64,000 nt of DNA, taken from NCBI GenBank assembly GCA_007570785.1, contig ML664152.1:1860911-1924910 (forward strand). Reading direction: 5' to 3'. A program made the translations under genes and the position numbers. Shown in pieces: positions 1-12,620 of this stretch. Origin of the DNA: Antilocapra americana. Taxonomy: Eukaryota; Chordata; Mammalia; Artiodactyla; Antilocapridae. The notes below the pieces were generated by a model that saw only the letters and a list, made by a program, of their open reading frames with translations, was not told the origin of the DNA and made no database searches. The stretch's first letter is position 1; every line of letters begins with the position of its first letter.

Positions 1-17
1 CTTACATGGGTAGGAGG

Positions 18-112
18 CCCCACTAGAGTGCACTTCTCCTCACTAGAGTGCACCCCCACTAGAGTGGACTCCCACTAGACTGTACCCCCTACCAGAGTAC
101 ACTGTCCCTACC
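18..112. repeat. Degenerate short tandem repeat, 16-19 bp units
   Basis: Five imperfect copies of a unit beginning CACTAGAGTG, alternating with short C-rich spacers. The left edge may continue outside the window. The sequence from 113 to 472 is GC-rich with nothing recognisable. Confidence 0.6.
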
Positions 113-472
113 TGGAGTGTCCTGGCCCTGAGCCTCTCCCACCTGGTCTCCCCTGGCTCCCCCAGCTCCTGCACACACTCCTACTCCAGCCCCTGCATCT
201 TCACTCCTCACCTGCAGGCTCCTGCAAATGTCTGAGGAAACATTGCTCAGCACTTTTGCTTCCAATGGGAGTGGCGGGCAGAGAACCAAGTCCCGGGATG
301 TGCCAGAAGTAGAAGTCCTCTGTGTGAGTGTGAGACCCTGGTGCTGAGGGCTCCCCTGCCTGGACCTGGGACGTGAGAAAGGCAAGGGATGGCCCTGGCT
401 GCCCAGAGGTGACCTCTTCACCGATGACCGAGGTGGGGCTTGGGGAGTCAAGGATGGTCTGGGAGAAACTCT

Positions 473-578
473 GTTCCCTCTGTTACTGCTACACGGGTCA
501 TGGGTCATGCAGCACGGGTGTGGCAGTTCCCTCTGTTACTGCTGCACAGGTCATGAGTCATGCAGAGCATGTGTGGTA
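473..578. repeat. 53-bp tandem duplication
   Basis: Two adjacent copies starting GTTCCCTCTGTTACTGCT at 473 and 526, differing by several substitutions. No coding sense is seen. Confidence 0.75.
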
Positions 579-1964
579 CCAGGCCAACTTTGCTCAGTAA
601 GATGCATGAACTGTAGTCGTGTCTCCACATGTGCTGTGTGGAGAGGTTCTTGCCACTAGGATACTCCATAGCACTCGGGTGTCCTGAATCTGGGTCCCTA
701 CTTGCCCAAGACACATGTCCACCTGGTCCTGGCTTCTCTGCTCCCAAAACAGCATGGTGAGTAATGAAAAGCCCTCGTGTTATCAACAAGGACACTGAGA
801 CCAAGGGACCGATCATACTGGGCCAACTCAGGGCAGGACTGTTAGCTGAGCAGTCACTGGGTGAGCAGGGTTCCAGTGATCCAGGGAAGGACGTCCCTAC
901 TTGAGAGGGGTGTGAAAGGCCTGGACACGGAATGCTGGGAGCACAGCCAGCACAGCAGGACCCAAAAGGTAAATGTCATCTCTGCACATGGCTGGTTGTT
1001 CACAGGTCACTGTCACATACACTGCCAGCTTCATCCCTCATAGCCCTCAGCAGGGACAATTCACATCCTGCTCCCCACGGCCCCACAGCTACACTCTCCA
1101 TGGCCCTGCCAGCCCCAGGGTCATGTCTCCCAAGTTGGTGGTCCCAGTGGAGGGCCTCTTTTTCCTTGTTCTGCTGCAGTCCCAGGGAGGATGCTCCCTG
1201 GCCGGGTCTGGGCTGAGAGGGATGGCATGAGTCTGGGCTGTTCTGGGCTTGGCCTGCCCCTCAGGTCCAGTCCACATTCTCATTGTCCTGTGTGCCTGGA
1301 GTGACCATGCCCAGGCTGGTGCAGGCTGTTGGCCATGGCTTTGTAATTCTTAGACACCTTTCTGCTCCCCTAGTAGAGCTGGCTGGATTCGGGTGGGAGC
1401 AGGAAGTCCCTGGGGTGGCTGCCCATCATCAGACACAGTCCATGTTCTGGGGGCTCTGGGGACCCTCCGGTACTGACCTCCCAATGCCCCCTTGGCTCTT
1501 CTCCTGTGTTGGTGGGCAATCCACCCCAGCCCTGCCACCCGACCTTGGTGCTCAGGACATCAGCCAGGCTACCCACGACATGGGCCAAGGGCCCTCCCAC
1601 CTTCCCCCCAGCCCTGCTCCCCAACCAAGCCCATCTGTGGTCAAGAGTTTCCTGGACACTGCAGCCCAGAGCCTCCCTGTCCTGCCTCAGGCCTAGCCCA
1701 GTCTGGGGTCTGACCCTCCTGGTGATCACCTGCCCTCCTGGGGCTGGGAGCAGCAGCAGCTCCTCAAGGTGGGCTTTGTGAGGACAAGGATCAGCAGACT
1801 CAGTGGGGTCACACAGAGCCGGACCTTCCCTTGGTGCGGAACAGCCAGCCAGGGTGGTGGGCATGTCCACACCCTCCTATTAGGCTCTATACCCTGCTCT
1901 CTCCTTCGGTGGTTCTCCTGGGCTGACCCAGCCTCCTCCACTGCAGAGGTTGGGGGGGCGGTGC
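579..1964. other. GC-rich intergenic DNA, no gene seen
   Basis: No recognisable exon, splice-consistent ORF or repeat. Open frames here are short, overlap on both strands and have no known domain. Confidence 0.5.
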
Positions 1965-2090
1965 TGACTGACCAATCAGTGCACCCCACCCTGGCTTCAC
2001 CACCATGATTGGTTCAGGATGAGCATGTGACTCAATCCTGACCAATGAACATCTTCCTTGGGACATTACCTGGAACTAGGAGGAAAGAGG
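1965..2090 (+). repeat. Ancient LTR-like relic with CCAAT boxes
   Basis: Contains ACCAATCAG, ATGATTGGTT and ACCAATGAAC within about 80 bp, spaced as in the common mammalian MaLR/MER-type relics (a GATTGG...GACCAATGA layout). Family assignment is from memory of consensus shape only. Confidence 0.35.
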
Positions 2091-2454
2091 CACTGTCAGC
2101 CAGCTGTGTCCACCAGGGGGACATGACCCTGGGGCTGGCCAAGGCCATGGACAGTGGGGCCAAAAGGAACTCACTAGAGTCAAGGGGAGAAGCAGAGAGA
2201 TGACTGCCCAGGCTGAAGGCACAGTCACCCCTGAGTGGGTCCAGCTGGTTAGAGCAGAACTGGACTCAGGTGTGGTGTGTAGGGATCTCCTGCTCCCGCC
2301 TTGATGGGTCAGAGCAGGGGTGGGGGGTAGAGACCACACACCTGCATTTGGGTACACACCACACATTGGTGAGGACAGGTGTGAACAGCGTGTAAGCTCT
2401 CAGAGTGTTCAGCAATCAGCAAATATGCTGTGGCAGAAGCAGGTGCCAGGTTTT

Positions 2455-2895
2455 TTCCAACCACATAACTAATGCATATTTATCATGGAAAAGTGAGAAA
2501 ACAGGCAAAAACAAAGTGATCTACGCCTCCCACAGTTTCAAAGTAACAGCAGTCGGTTGCTCTCTCCTTTTCTAGACATTCTCCTGAGCAGAAATTATAC
2601 CCATCAGCATCTAGGCATAAAATGGTTCTGCTCTACACACTATTTAATAATCCCTCTTTCACCACCTGGTGTACCATGAATATTTCTCTATGACAATAAT
2701 AGAGAATGCAGTCATCATTTTTAATGGCTATGTGGTATTTCACTGTGGAAATCAATGATGCTTTAAACAAACTGTCCATTGTCTCTGGACATTTACGTTT
2801 GCTGGTTTTCTTTGTTTTGGGTTTAAACATCTTGTGCATGCTTGTGTCTCTTTGCATGTTTATTAGTCTTCTAGAGTAAATGATGAAGCAGAACT
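2455..2895 (-). mobile_element. Old L1 3'-end relic, antisense
   Basis: AT-rich block resembling the reverse complement of the L1 ORF2 end: TTTTAATGGCTATGTGGTAT, then TGTCCATTG...TGGACATTTACG, then GCAGAACTCC. Heavily diverged; no reading frame. 2091-2454 is unassigned GC-rich sequence. Confidence 0.5.
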
Positions 2896-3212
2896 CCTGC
2901 CATGTGTGTGTTCAACGATCGCGTGCATTGGCCCCAAAACATCTCAGAGGGGTGGGGATGACAAGTCCCAGCTCTGCCTTGTCACCCTCTGGAGACTGCA
3001 CACCTCCCCCTCTGGAGGCTGCACACCTCCCCATTACAATCTGTAATTCTGGATTCCTAAACTTTTCACGTAGTTCCTGGCTACTTGTGTTTCCCTGGTA
3101 GTGGACCTCTTTCCCACTTTTAATTATGGGTGTGTCTTTGCTTGATTTCCTCAGGACTAGATCCTGAGTCCAGGATTTCCTCTAAGTGGCTTGTCTGGGA
3201 GAATAAGCCACC

Positions 3213-3412
3213 GCTTACTATGTGGCTAAATCAGTAAAGAATCCGCCTACAATGCAGGAGACACTGGTGAGATCCCTGGTCAGGAAGATCCTCTGGAGAA
3301 AGAAATGGCAATCCACTCCAGTATTCTTGCCTGGAAAATTCAATGGACAGAGGATACTGGCAGGCTACAGTCCATGGGGTCGCAAGAGTTGGGTTCAACT
3401 TAGCGACTAAAC
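3213..3412 (+). mobile_element. Bov-tA SINE
   Basis: tRNA-derived head (GGCTAAATCAGTAAAGAATC, then CGCCTACAATGCAGGAGAC), followed by CCACTCCAGTATTCTTGCC and a tail containing CCATGGGGTCGCAAGAG. Ruminant-specific family. ORFs across it on both strands are SINE artefacts. Confidence 0.88.
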
Positions 3413-3829
3413 CACCATCACCCACCTAGGGAGGGCTAAAAGGGCCAGAAAGAGAAGGCAGCCAGTGCTGGGGATCCTATAAGCCACTTGAAGTCCCACT
3501 GGGCCAAGTGCCTCCTCCCAAGGCTGAGAAAGCTGAGCGACTGACCCCAGCCCCATCAGGCATTGCTGAGGCTGCTGGTGGAGAGGGGGCGGGGACACAA
3601 TTCCCCAGGACTCCAGGCCAGCACTGTACAGGCCCTGCAAAAAGGTGCAGGGGACTCAGGTGGCAAGTGAGGGGGCCGGGACACCTGGCAGGTCAGCCAC
3701 GCACCCGTTCTCTGGGTCTCAGCACAGTTCAAAGCATTGACTCCCTCACCACGCTGTGTGCATTGAAAAGGCTGGCATGCATTGAAAAGGATGAAATCCC
3801 TGCCTCCCCCAGCCATTTCCCTTCCCAGT

Positions 3830-4060
3830 TTGTTTGTGGGCTATTTTCAGACCTGCAAAAAAAGTTTAAATTCTTAATTTAACTCTGAATCCTTAACTTC
3901 TGCTTTTATGAGATGCTTAGAGAGTATTTCCTCACTCAGTGAATACAAACATTCTACTCATCTACTCCTAGTGTTTTAATCACTTTGTTTCACCCATCTG
4001 GAATGTGGCTTCTTTGACTCTTCACTGGTATTTTGGTGAGAAGCTGGCAAGGGATGCTTG
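3830..4060 (-). mobile_element. Possible L1 ORF2 relic, antisense
   Basis: AT-rich patch whose CCTAGTGTTTTAATCACTTT and CCCATCTGGAATGTGG resemble antisense L1 ORF2. Divergence is too high to be sure. Confidence 0.3.
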
Positions 4061-5184
4061 GAGGAACTGTGAGGTTGAGGGCGTTTTGGACCCTGAACAG
4101 CCCAGTTTTGAGTTTATGTCTGTAACAGAAAATGGCATAAATCTAGACAAGATCAACGACGTAAGTCCCTTTTGTGAATAACAGTAGCAAACATTTACAC
4201 TACAATGCACTTTCTCACATGGGTCCCTCCCCACCCCGGGCACTTGTGTGGACAGGGCAGGGAGTGACCTCCAGGTTCAGGATAGAGTCAAGGCCCAGTT
4301 CTGCTACCTGCCCAGCCTGCCACACTGAGGAAGGTTGGGGACACGGCTGGGGCTGCCCAGGGGTTCCACCTCTTTTGGGGCAAGACCAGGGGCAATGACT
4401 GCACAGACGCCGAAGAAGCTTCTCAACTACACGACTGCAGCCACAGACCGTACATAAACAAGACAAGATGAACATGCTGTGTGCCAGTAAACCACGGACC
4501 CTGACATTGAACTTCACATAACTGCACAGGGGCATGTCCTGTCCTGTCTCATGTGGGGCTCCAGCCTGCCTCTCCTCTACTCCTTTCCAGGGATGCAGAT
4601 ACAGTGAGCCAGGGACCATCTGGACAGCAGGGTGGCAGGAGAGTTGCCGAGCTCCAGGTGCATGGAGAGACCCCTGGGGGCCTGGCCCTGTCCACCTCCC
4701 CTCTCCCACTTCCTTCTGCCTTCAGTTCTTGTGGATGACCTCAGGGTGATGCCACACAGAGCTGGGTCCCTCAGCACGTTGACGGCAGTCATTGCTGGGG
4801 ATCAGAAACCAGTGGACTCTGTAGCCTCGCCTCTCCCCAGAGGTCAGATGACGAACTTCCAGTTCTGCCCCATGAACCTCATACCTGCGTGTGAGAAGCA
4901 CTGCAGATTTCTGCCCTGCTTGACTCTGCAGAAGTTGCAGGCCTTTCTGCTCTTTTCTCCACTTTGATGAATTGTTTGGCTGCATGCACTTCCCCCGGGG
5001 CTCATCCTATTGGCTGGGGATCAGCAGCCAGGTCTCAGGGGGCCTGGACAGCATCTGGCTTTGCTGTGCACAGATGAGAGCAGACTGAAGCATGCGGGGG
5101 AGGTGGAAGCAGAGGCCTGAGACCAGGTGGGTCTGCACATACATGGGTCAGCACAGCCAGCAGATCCCTTGCTCCAACTGGTTG
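4061..5184. other. Intergenic DNA, no gene seen
   Basis: Moderately GC-rich sequence without a recognisable exon or repeat. Several overlapping ORFs occur on both strands with no family resemblance. Confidence 0.45.
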
Positions 5185-5640
5185 GTTTTTTTCCTCCTGT
5201 TGCAAGTGCCTTTCGTGTCAGACCTAAGAAATCATTGCCAAGTTCAGGGTCATGGAGTTTGTGTCCTGTATTTTCTTCTAAGAGTTTTGTTTTAGTTCTT
5301 AGGTTTAGGTGTTTGATCCATTTTGAGTTCATTGTTTATATGGTGTTAGGGGAGGGCCTGAGTTCATCCTTTCACATGGGGAGGTCCAGTTCTCCCAGAG
5401 CCATTTTTTGAAAAGACCATCCTTCCTGCTGAATGGTCTTGGTGCCCTTGTCAAACCCATCCAGCCACATGTGTGGGGGTTTACCTCTGGGCTCCGCATC
5501 TGGTCTGTTGGTCTACATGTCTGCCCTGGGGCTGACACCTCACTGTTTTGGCCTCTGTGGCATTATGGTAAGATTTGGATTGGTGAAATTACATCCTCCC
5601 TGAGTCCTCTTTTGAGTTTGCCCACAGAAATCTGCATTCA
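5185..5640 (-). mobile_element. L1 ORF2 fragment, antisense
   Basis: Clear antisense L1 ORF2 landmarks in order: CTTCTAAGAGTTTTGTTTTA, GATCCATTTTGAGTTCATTG, AGCCATTTTTTGAAAAGACC, GAATGGTCTTGGTGCCCTTG, GTCTGTTGGTCTACATGTCT. No intact frame. It directly precedes the 41-bp minisatellite. Confidence 0.8.
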
Positions 5641-5699
5641 CCCTGCAAACAGTGAAGAAATGCAGACCCAGCATGTTATTCTGCTCTGTAAGAACCCAC

Positions 5700-6940
5700 A
5701 GCCATCCAGGCCAGTCCCTATGTGGTCCGCGAGGACATTGGGCTGCCCTGGCCGGTCCCCACATGGTCGTCAAGGACACTTGGCCATCCAGGCCTGTCCC
5801 CACATGGTCTGTGAGGACACTGGGCCACCCAGGCCAGTCCCCGTGTGGTCCGCAAGGAGACTGGAGCATGCAGGCCAGACCCCACATGGTCTTCAAGCAC
5901 ACTGGGCTGCCCAGACCAGTCCCCACGTGGTCTTCAAGGACACTGGGCTGCCCAGACCAGTCCCCATGTGGTCTTCAAGGACACTGGGCCACCCAGGCCA
6001 GTCCCCATGTGGTCCGCGAGGACACTGGGCCATCTAGGACGGTCCCCACAGGGCCTTCAAGGACACTGGGCCTCCCAGGCCTGTCCCCATATGGTCCACA
6101 AGGACACTGGGCACACAGGCCAGTCCCCATGTGGTCCGCGAGGACACTGGGCCGCCTAGGCTGGTCCCCATGTGGTCCACGAGGACAATGGGCCACCCAG
6201 GCCAGTCTCCACATGGTCTTAAAGGATACTGGGCCACCCAGACCAGTCCCCACATGGTCTTCAAGGACACTGGGCCTCCCAGGCCGGTCCCCACATGGTC
6301 TTCAAGGACACTAGGCCACCCAGACCAGTCCCCACATGGCCTTCAAGGACACTGGGCCTCCCAGGCCAGTCCCCACATGGCCCACGAGGACACTGGGCCA
6401 CCTAGGCTGGTCACCACATGGTCTTCAGGGACACTGGGCCACCCAGGCCAGTCCCCACATGGCCCACTAGGACACTGGGCCACCTAGGCTGGTCCCCACA
6501 TGGTCCACAAGGACACTGGGCTGCCCAGGCTGGTCCCCACATGATCTTCAAGGACACTGGACCACCCAGGCCAGTCCCTGTGGTCCACGAGGACACTGGA
6601 CTGTCCAGGCTGGTACCCACGTGGTCCATGAGGACACTGGCCAGTCCCCATGTGGTCTGCAAGGACACTGGGCCACCTAGGCCAGTCCCCACGTGGTCTT
6701 CAAGGACACTGGGCCATCCAGGCTGTCCCCACGTGGTCTTCAAGGACACTGGGCCGTCCAGGCCATCCCCACGTGGTCTTCAAGGACACTGGGCCTCCCA
6801 GGCCAGTCCCCACGTGGTCCGTGAGGACACTGGGCCATCCATGATGGTCCCCACATGGTCCACAAGGACACTGGGCAGCCCAGGCTGCTCCCCACATGGT
6901 CTGCAAGGATACTGGGCTGCCCAGGCCGGTCCCCATATCT
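5700..6940. repeat. 41-bp minisatellite, about 30 units
   Basis: Tandem array with a 41-bp period (for example copies starting at 5881 and 5922). A typical unit reads TGGTCTTCAAGGACACTGGG then CCACCCAGGCCAGTCCCCAC. Units fall into TGGTCTTCAAGG and TGGTCCGCGAGG/TGGTCCACAAGG subtypes, and a few are shortened. Each unit has a 5-bp inverted repeat (CTGGG-3 nt-CCCAG) that most variants keep. Because 41 is not divisible by 3 and the consensus lacks stops, the array is open in many frames on both strands, giving spurious ORFs of up to about 220 residues. No splice or promoter evidence makes it coding. Confidence 0.97.
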
Positions 6941-9900
6941 GACCTCTCACAATGGGAGCCGCATTGCACTGGAGAGGCTGCCTCCATGACTGGCCACGTC
7001 GTCCCATCCAGTCATCCTTCTTCCCAGGACACTGCTGTGTGCCTGGTGCCCAGCCAGCCCCTTACTGCTCCCCTGTGCACGCATGTGCTGTGAGGCCTGC
7101 TGCACAGGCAGGGTGTCTGGGCAGGTGTCACTCTCCACCAGTGTTTCTTGTCAACTGTCCCTACTACATGTGCCAGGCCCAGTGGGCCTCAGCTTCTGGA
7201 CGGTTCCTCTCTGGGCATGTTTTCCGTAGCTCTATAGTCTCTTATCCACTGGCACCTCTCACTGACCAGGCACCCCCGGGTGCCACACGGAGCAGGGAGC
7301 CCAGCTGCCAGAGACAAGGACGACCAGTGACAGGTCACCGGTGTCAAGTGCTGGGAGAAAGTTGCAGTGGCTGGGAGGATGTGGATGGATGCCACCGGTT
7401 GATGCTGGGGTCGGGGATGGGGGCCTGTGTTATAGTGGTGGCGGAGGAAGCCCCAGGAGGTTACTTTGGGCAAACAGCTGCAGGCAGATGGCCGCCTAAC
7501 CGTGAAGGTGCTGCTGGTGTGTGGCTGGGTGGACATGTGAGGTCAGAGGCGAGCAGGTGTGTGGGGCAGGGTTCCCCTGGAGGCGGGAGCCCTGGGGAGT
7601 GGCCCTCCAACTGTTGTATCCAGGGTGCGGTGGGGGCCAGGGTAGAGCAGGAGGCTGCTCACCTTGGATGGGTGCGGGGGTCGGGGTTCCGGTGCTTCTG
7701 AAGGAGGAGCGGGTCCGATTGATCTGCTGCTAGGCAGGTTCCAAGGCCGTGCTGCCATGGACAGCACCCCAGCAAGTCTCTGGAGCGTCACCTAGGGCAG
7801 CACTGTTGACAGTGACGGGCCATCCTGGTCTCCCCAGGGTCCATTCACTGGCTGTCCCTGCTGTGCTGGCGGGTTGGAGGCCAAGTGTCCAGTGCGCTAT
7901 GGAGGCCGTCCTGGGTTCTGACCCAACCCCTCCTGGCTGCACCGTGCTACCCCTTCCCACATCTCCATCCCTTGACATCACAGTGAGCTTTGGGGGCAGC
8001 ACCGTTGGCATCAGAGCACCCCGACTGACACCAGATCTGTGTGGCCCCCGGGAGATGGGGAATTACACTTGAGAGGCCCCACTTCTTGCTGCTGCCCTCC
8101 TGATGCTAAGAACAGCCTGTGTGGTTGACAAAAGCCCAGGTGACCCAGGTGAGGGCCCCTGCAGGAGCAGGTGCAGCCCGTGGACCCTGATGAACACGGC
8201 TCCCCTTGCCCACTGCCCACGGGCCCCACAGGCAGGGTCTTGAACTCTCCCGATGGCCAGTGTCCTCTGGCATTTCCCCAGGCCGGCCCCCTCCATCCAG
8301 GCCCAGTGCTAAGGCACTGACCTGCCGCAGCCCTGATGACTTTGGTCAGCAGAGTGGCCCTAAGGACAGCCATGTCTGGGTCCCTAGACCAGTGACTCTG
8401 GGGGCCCATGTGATGAAGGGAAGCCAACAGCTGACTTTGGGGGATTCTCCTGGCTGAGGGGGTGGGCCCAACGCAAGCACCAGGGCCTTGGACATGGCGG
8501 AATGAGATAGAGAGGAACAGTGGGAGGTAGGGGGGATGACTGGCCCCCACGAGACCTTGAGACAGAGGAGGGGCCATAAGTCCGGGACTCTCAGGGCCTC
8601 GAGAAGCAGGAAAAGGCAGACATGGTTCTGCCCTGGGGCTGCCCACGTCGTCTGGACACCCAACCTCCAGCACTGCAAGGAACATTCGCTCATATGGCAG
8701 TGATGGGAAAATGGGGTGTCAGGTCTGCGGTCTCTGGTGGGGCTTCAGGCCCCTGCCAGGGGCTCCCTTCTTCCCTAGGACCTCTTACTCTGCCAGGGCC
8801 ACTGTATGCCTCTCCCTCTCTCCTCTCCCATCCATCACACCTGCCAGGAGCCATGGCCCAGGGCAAGGGCAGGCAGCCCCCAACACTAGGCCTGCAGCCC
8901 TTAAGTGTTTGGTCAGTGACCCACCAATGGAGTTGCAAGGAATGATAAGCTCTGAAGGCAGGGACTGATGGGGACAGTGGCATCTTTAGTGGTGGGTGCC
9001 CCTCCCCCAGCAACCCACAGCCTCCAAGAAAGGTAAGGCCCAGTGCAAGATCCACTGGATACCCCCGGTGACCTCACAGACTATAGCCACCATGTCCCCC
9101 CAACAGCAAGACCAGTCTGTACGTGGCAATGTGCTTGCAGTAACTCTCTGTCTGTCCCCCGTCAGTACCACAGCCCCAGGATGGTGTCAAAGGCCAAGTG
9201 CGTCCACAGACCAGGCCGGCCTAGGCGGTTGCTGCTGGCTGTGTAGACATGAGGTTGGACGCTGAGGTCCCTACGTGGAGGCCATGGCCACATGGAGTGC
9301 CGGATGAGGGCACCCTGGGCTCGTCCTGTGGAGCAGGACGCAGATGAGCCAGGTAAGTGGCCGCACTGCTCACTGTCTGGGGGATAACTTAGTTCTTTTT
9401 CTCTAAGTCCTCTCGTCCATAGCTCTGTTTGTTCCAAAGCCGTCCTGGCTGGGACCTCAGACTCCTCCTCACGCAGGCCGCTTGGGGGTGTCCAGTGCCT
9501 CCACGCCACCACCCGGAAGCCTCGGCTTCACCAGTGGGGTGGGAACCTCCATGGAAACAGGTTACCCATCCCCCGTCTGTCTCCAGCATGGTGACTGAAA
9601 CACGCAGCCTGGGGGTGGTGTGGGAACGGAGCCCCAGGGTGTCCTGCCCACAAAAACAGAGCTGTGACCAGAGGCCTCGCCAGAGCCCAGCAGCGACAGA
9701 GTGCACATGTGGGAGCCGAAGCTGGGCCGCTTCCCAGCACCGCCCACCAGGACGCCAGGGGCCCGGGGCTGAAGAATGTCTGGGAATGTTGGACGGCGGG
9801 CAGGCAGGGCTGAGTGTGTGCAGCCAGCGGGGCACAGTGGGCCTCAAGGAAAACAGTGGACAGATAAGGCCGCGCTCCCTTCCCGGCCTCTGCTGACTTT

Positions 9901-12180
9901 GGCACGAGCAGCGCCCACATTGGACCCGACAACAGGGGACAGGAGAGGACAGGCTGGGGGGGCTTGGGCCTTCCACATCCAGATTCAACTTCCAGGGGGG
10001 ATGCAGCGCTGGCGAGGCCAGAGCGACTCCAGGTCCCTCCGCTCCCTGGCATCCTGTCGCCCGGCTTATCAGGAAATAAAGGGCTTGCTGACGAGCATCG
10101 GACTGAGCAGGGCAGGAGGACGGGACCTGGAAGCTCGTTTGGCCCTGGGGTCCCTTGGCGGGTTTGGGCCGAGCGTGAGCAGACTGCATGGCTATTCCTC
10201 CCCTCACACATCTACCTGGTCAGAGCCATAACTGCACCCAGGGTGAAGGTTGAGCAGCACTGGCAAAGCCCGACCCAGCTGGGGCCACCGCCCTACTGGG
10301 CCAGCACCAGCACCCCTGGGCCTCAGCCCTGCCTGCCCCTCCCAAGCGATCAGCCTGACACGAGGCCATGCAAGGGGAGCTCAGCCCAGCACCTCGGCTG
10401 TTTCCCTTCTCTTCTGTCCCCCCTCACAGTGAGAAACCCATCCGTGCTAGCTTCCAGCACCTCCTTGGCTGTCTTTGTACCATCTCTCTGCCTTTCCCCA
10501 GGCTCTGGGACCATCGGGGTCATCACAGAGGCCACATTCCCTCGATCGGCTTCCCACTGCTGCTCCCCTGGCCCCTCTTCCTTCCTCCCACTGGATCCCA
10601 GTCCATAATCCAGGGCTTTCTCTTGGCCCATGCTTGGGCGATGGGGCACATCCTGTGAGGTCTCACCAGGGTCACAGGTGTGTTGACTGGAGAGGTTGGT
10701 CTTTCTCCCCCAGACACACAAAGAAGACTGAGTGCCCCCTGCCCCCAGCCACGCGGAGGCTGCCACGTGCAGGCCCCAGTGACTTGCGCCCCCCCGCAAG
10801 GGGTCAGGATAGAGCAGCTCAGCTCTGTAGGAACATCTGGGTCATGGAAACAGTAGACCCGGCATTGCCGAGAAGTGGGCAGAACCAGGCCCCAGGCCAC
10901 AGTCTGGACAGCCCAACTGGACAGTGGAGGAGGGCCATGTCCAGTTGCTCTGGGTCCCCTAACAATGCTGCTTCATTTCCCCAGTGGCCACACGTGGAGT
11001 GGGACAGTGGGGCTGGCAGCAGCTGGGAGCTGTCCAATTCTGGGGGCAGGATTGGGGGGAAGGGAGAGAAGGCGGGGGAGAGGAGAGGCCCAGGGCCTCC
11101 CAGGTGGGAGCAACCAGATCCTCGACCGCAGAAGCTGGATCTCCGCCGGCTGACTGCTTCCACTCACTTGTTGGGGCAGGACCAGGCAGCAGTGACCAAC
11201 GGAGAAAACGGTGTTTGACCAAGACCTGGCCTGGGGCGTCGGTCTCTCAGCACTGGCCCTGAAGGCCTGCCCAGGCCGGAGGCCTAGAGATGAGGGGGCC
11301 CAGGCTGGGAGGAGGGGCACATGTCTCATCCCCAGACTGCCGCCAGAGAACACACGTGACAGCAAACTCTGGGGACTGGGGGACAGGGGTGCAAGGAGGG
11401 GCCTCACGCCCACCCCCACTTCAGCTGGAGGAAGAGCTCAGCTCTCCTACCTGGAGGAGCACACAGCCCTCCCACCTCGTCTACTGGACCCCCTTGTCTT
11501 GGGGAGGGCCTGGGAGGGGCTCACCCCATCCCCACACAGCTCTATTTCCTTCACAGGAAGGAGTGAGCTCCTGGGATCAGTGAGCTGAGCTGTGCCTGAT
11601 GCCACTGGGCCGAGGCCTCTGATGGAGTGGGAGGCGCTCTTTGCCACTGCCTGGTGGGTGGCCCTGCACATCCCTCCTGGGGCAGAGAAGCCCTCTGCTC
11701 ACCCTAGCCCCATGCCTGTCTGGCCTGTCCCCTTGCTGCTACGTGCAGCACCGGCCCTGGTACCACTTTTGCATCTGTCCAGATGCTCTGGTTGCAAACC
11801 CTGGTCCATTCTCTGGTGTATCTCCCGCTTAGACAAGCAAATAGCATGGTGGTTGGAGCAATGACAAAGGCAAGGGGACTGATCTGGGCCAGGGAAGCCA
11901 GGGGTCCAGGTGGATCCCAGGTGACTGTCCCACCCACTCCCAGGCCTGTTTCTTTCTGCAGAAGATCTCCCTCCAGGCTGGCCCAGGGTCACTTCCATGG
12001 CTAGCAAGCCCCAGGAACAGAGAGGGCCTCCCCCTGGCGGGGAGAGTGTCCAGATGGCTCGGCTCAGGCCACATGACCATCCCTGACCCACTCCGACCAG
12101 GATGATGGGTCAGGCCTGCCTCACACATCCAGGTCTGGAGCCCCATCTGGAGCAAAGCTCGTGGTCTAAGAACTGGGCAC
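6941..12180. other. GC-rich intergenic DNA, no gene seen
   Basis: About 5.2 kb of GC-rich, largely single-copy sequence. It has many overlapping ORFs on both strands (largest 9389-10207 minus, 272 residues). None has a recognisable domain, a conserved-looking frame or convincing exon borders. I see no SINE or LINE here, which is unusual for this window. Unannotated noncoding exons cannot be excluded. Confidence 0.45.
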
Positions 12181-12620
12181 CCCATCAGACGTGAGGCAGA
12201 TAACAGATGTAAGGCTGACTACAGGTTAGGGTTAGAGTTCACCACTGGGTTGTTCACAGAGTGAAAACTAGAAAAAAACAGCATCTGACCACAGGGCTGG
12301 GTTAAACCCTCGCAGGTCTGCACACCCAGCAGGATGTGGAATAGCCAAGATGCGCACAGTGAGGCTCTCAGTCACCTGCACAGACAGACTGACATGAGAA
12401 GACAGGGTGCCCATGGCAGACACAGCACAGCCCCCAATATCTGAAATGCCATACGACAAAGTAAACACCACCACAGATTTTATCAGAGCGGGTGGAATGC
12501 CCGCGGGTTTTATTGTCCTCCTTTTGACAATCTGCATTTTCTCAAGTTTCTAAAAGGAACACACATTAATTCTATAATAAAGGGGAAAGCAAAGCTATTA
12601 ATAGTATGTCCGAGGGTACC
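12181..12620. other. AT-richer patch with minus-strand AATAAA, unassigned
   Basis: Lower GC than its surroundings. It carries a minus-strand AATAAAACC near 12505-12513 and, at 12540-12600, a stretch (CTCAAGTTTCTAAAAGG, then ATTCTATAATAAAG) resembling the degenerate 3' end of an old retroelement. An 89-residue minus-strand ORF (12268-12537) has no recognisable family. Confidence 0.35.

Noticed and set aside
1983..2060. CCAAT-box cluster as a gene promoter
   Set aside because: The layout matches an old LTR/MER-type repeat, and no TATA, CpG island or downstream exon is seen.
5408..6942. Several overlapping ORFs of 100-220 residues on both strands
   Set aside because: All arise from the 41-bp minisatellite, whose consensus has no stop in most frames. 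Repeat peptides rotate with period 41, as expected for non-coding tandem DNA.
9389..10207. 272-residue minus-strand ORF
   Set aside because: Overlaps a 227-residue frame on the same strand and a 151-residue one on the other. No known motif; expected by chance in GC-rich sequence.
12224..12235. Telomere-like GGTTAGGGTTAG
   Set aside because: Only two units, within chance expectation; not an interstitial telomere.
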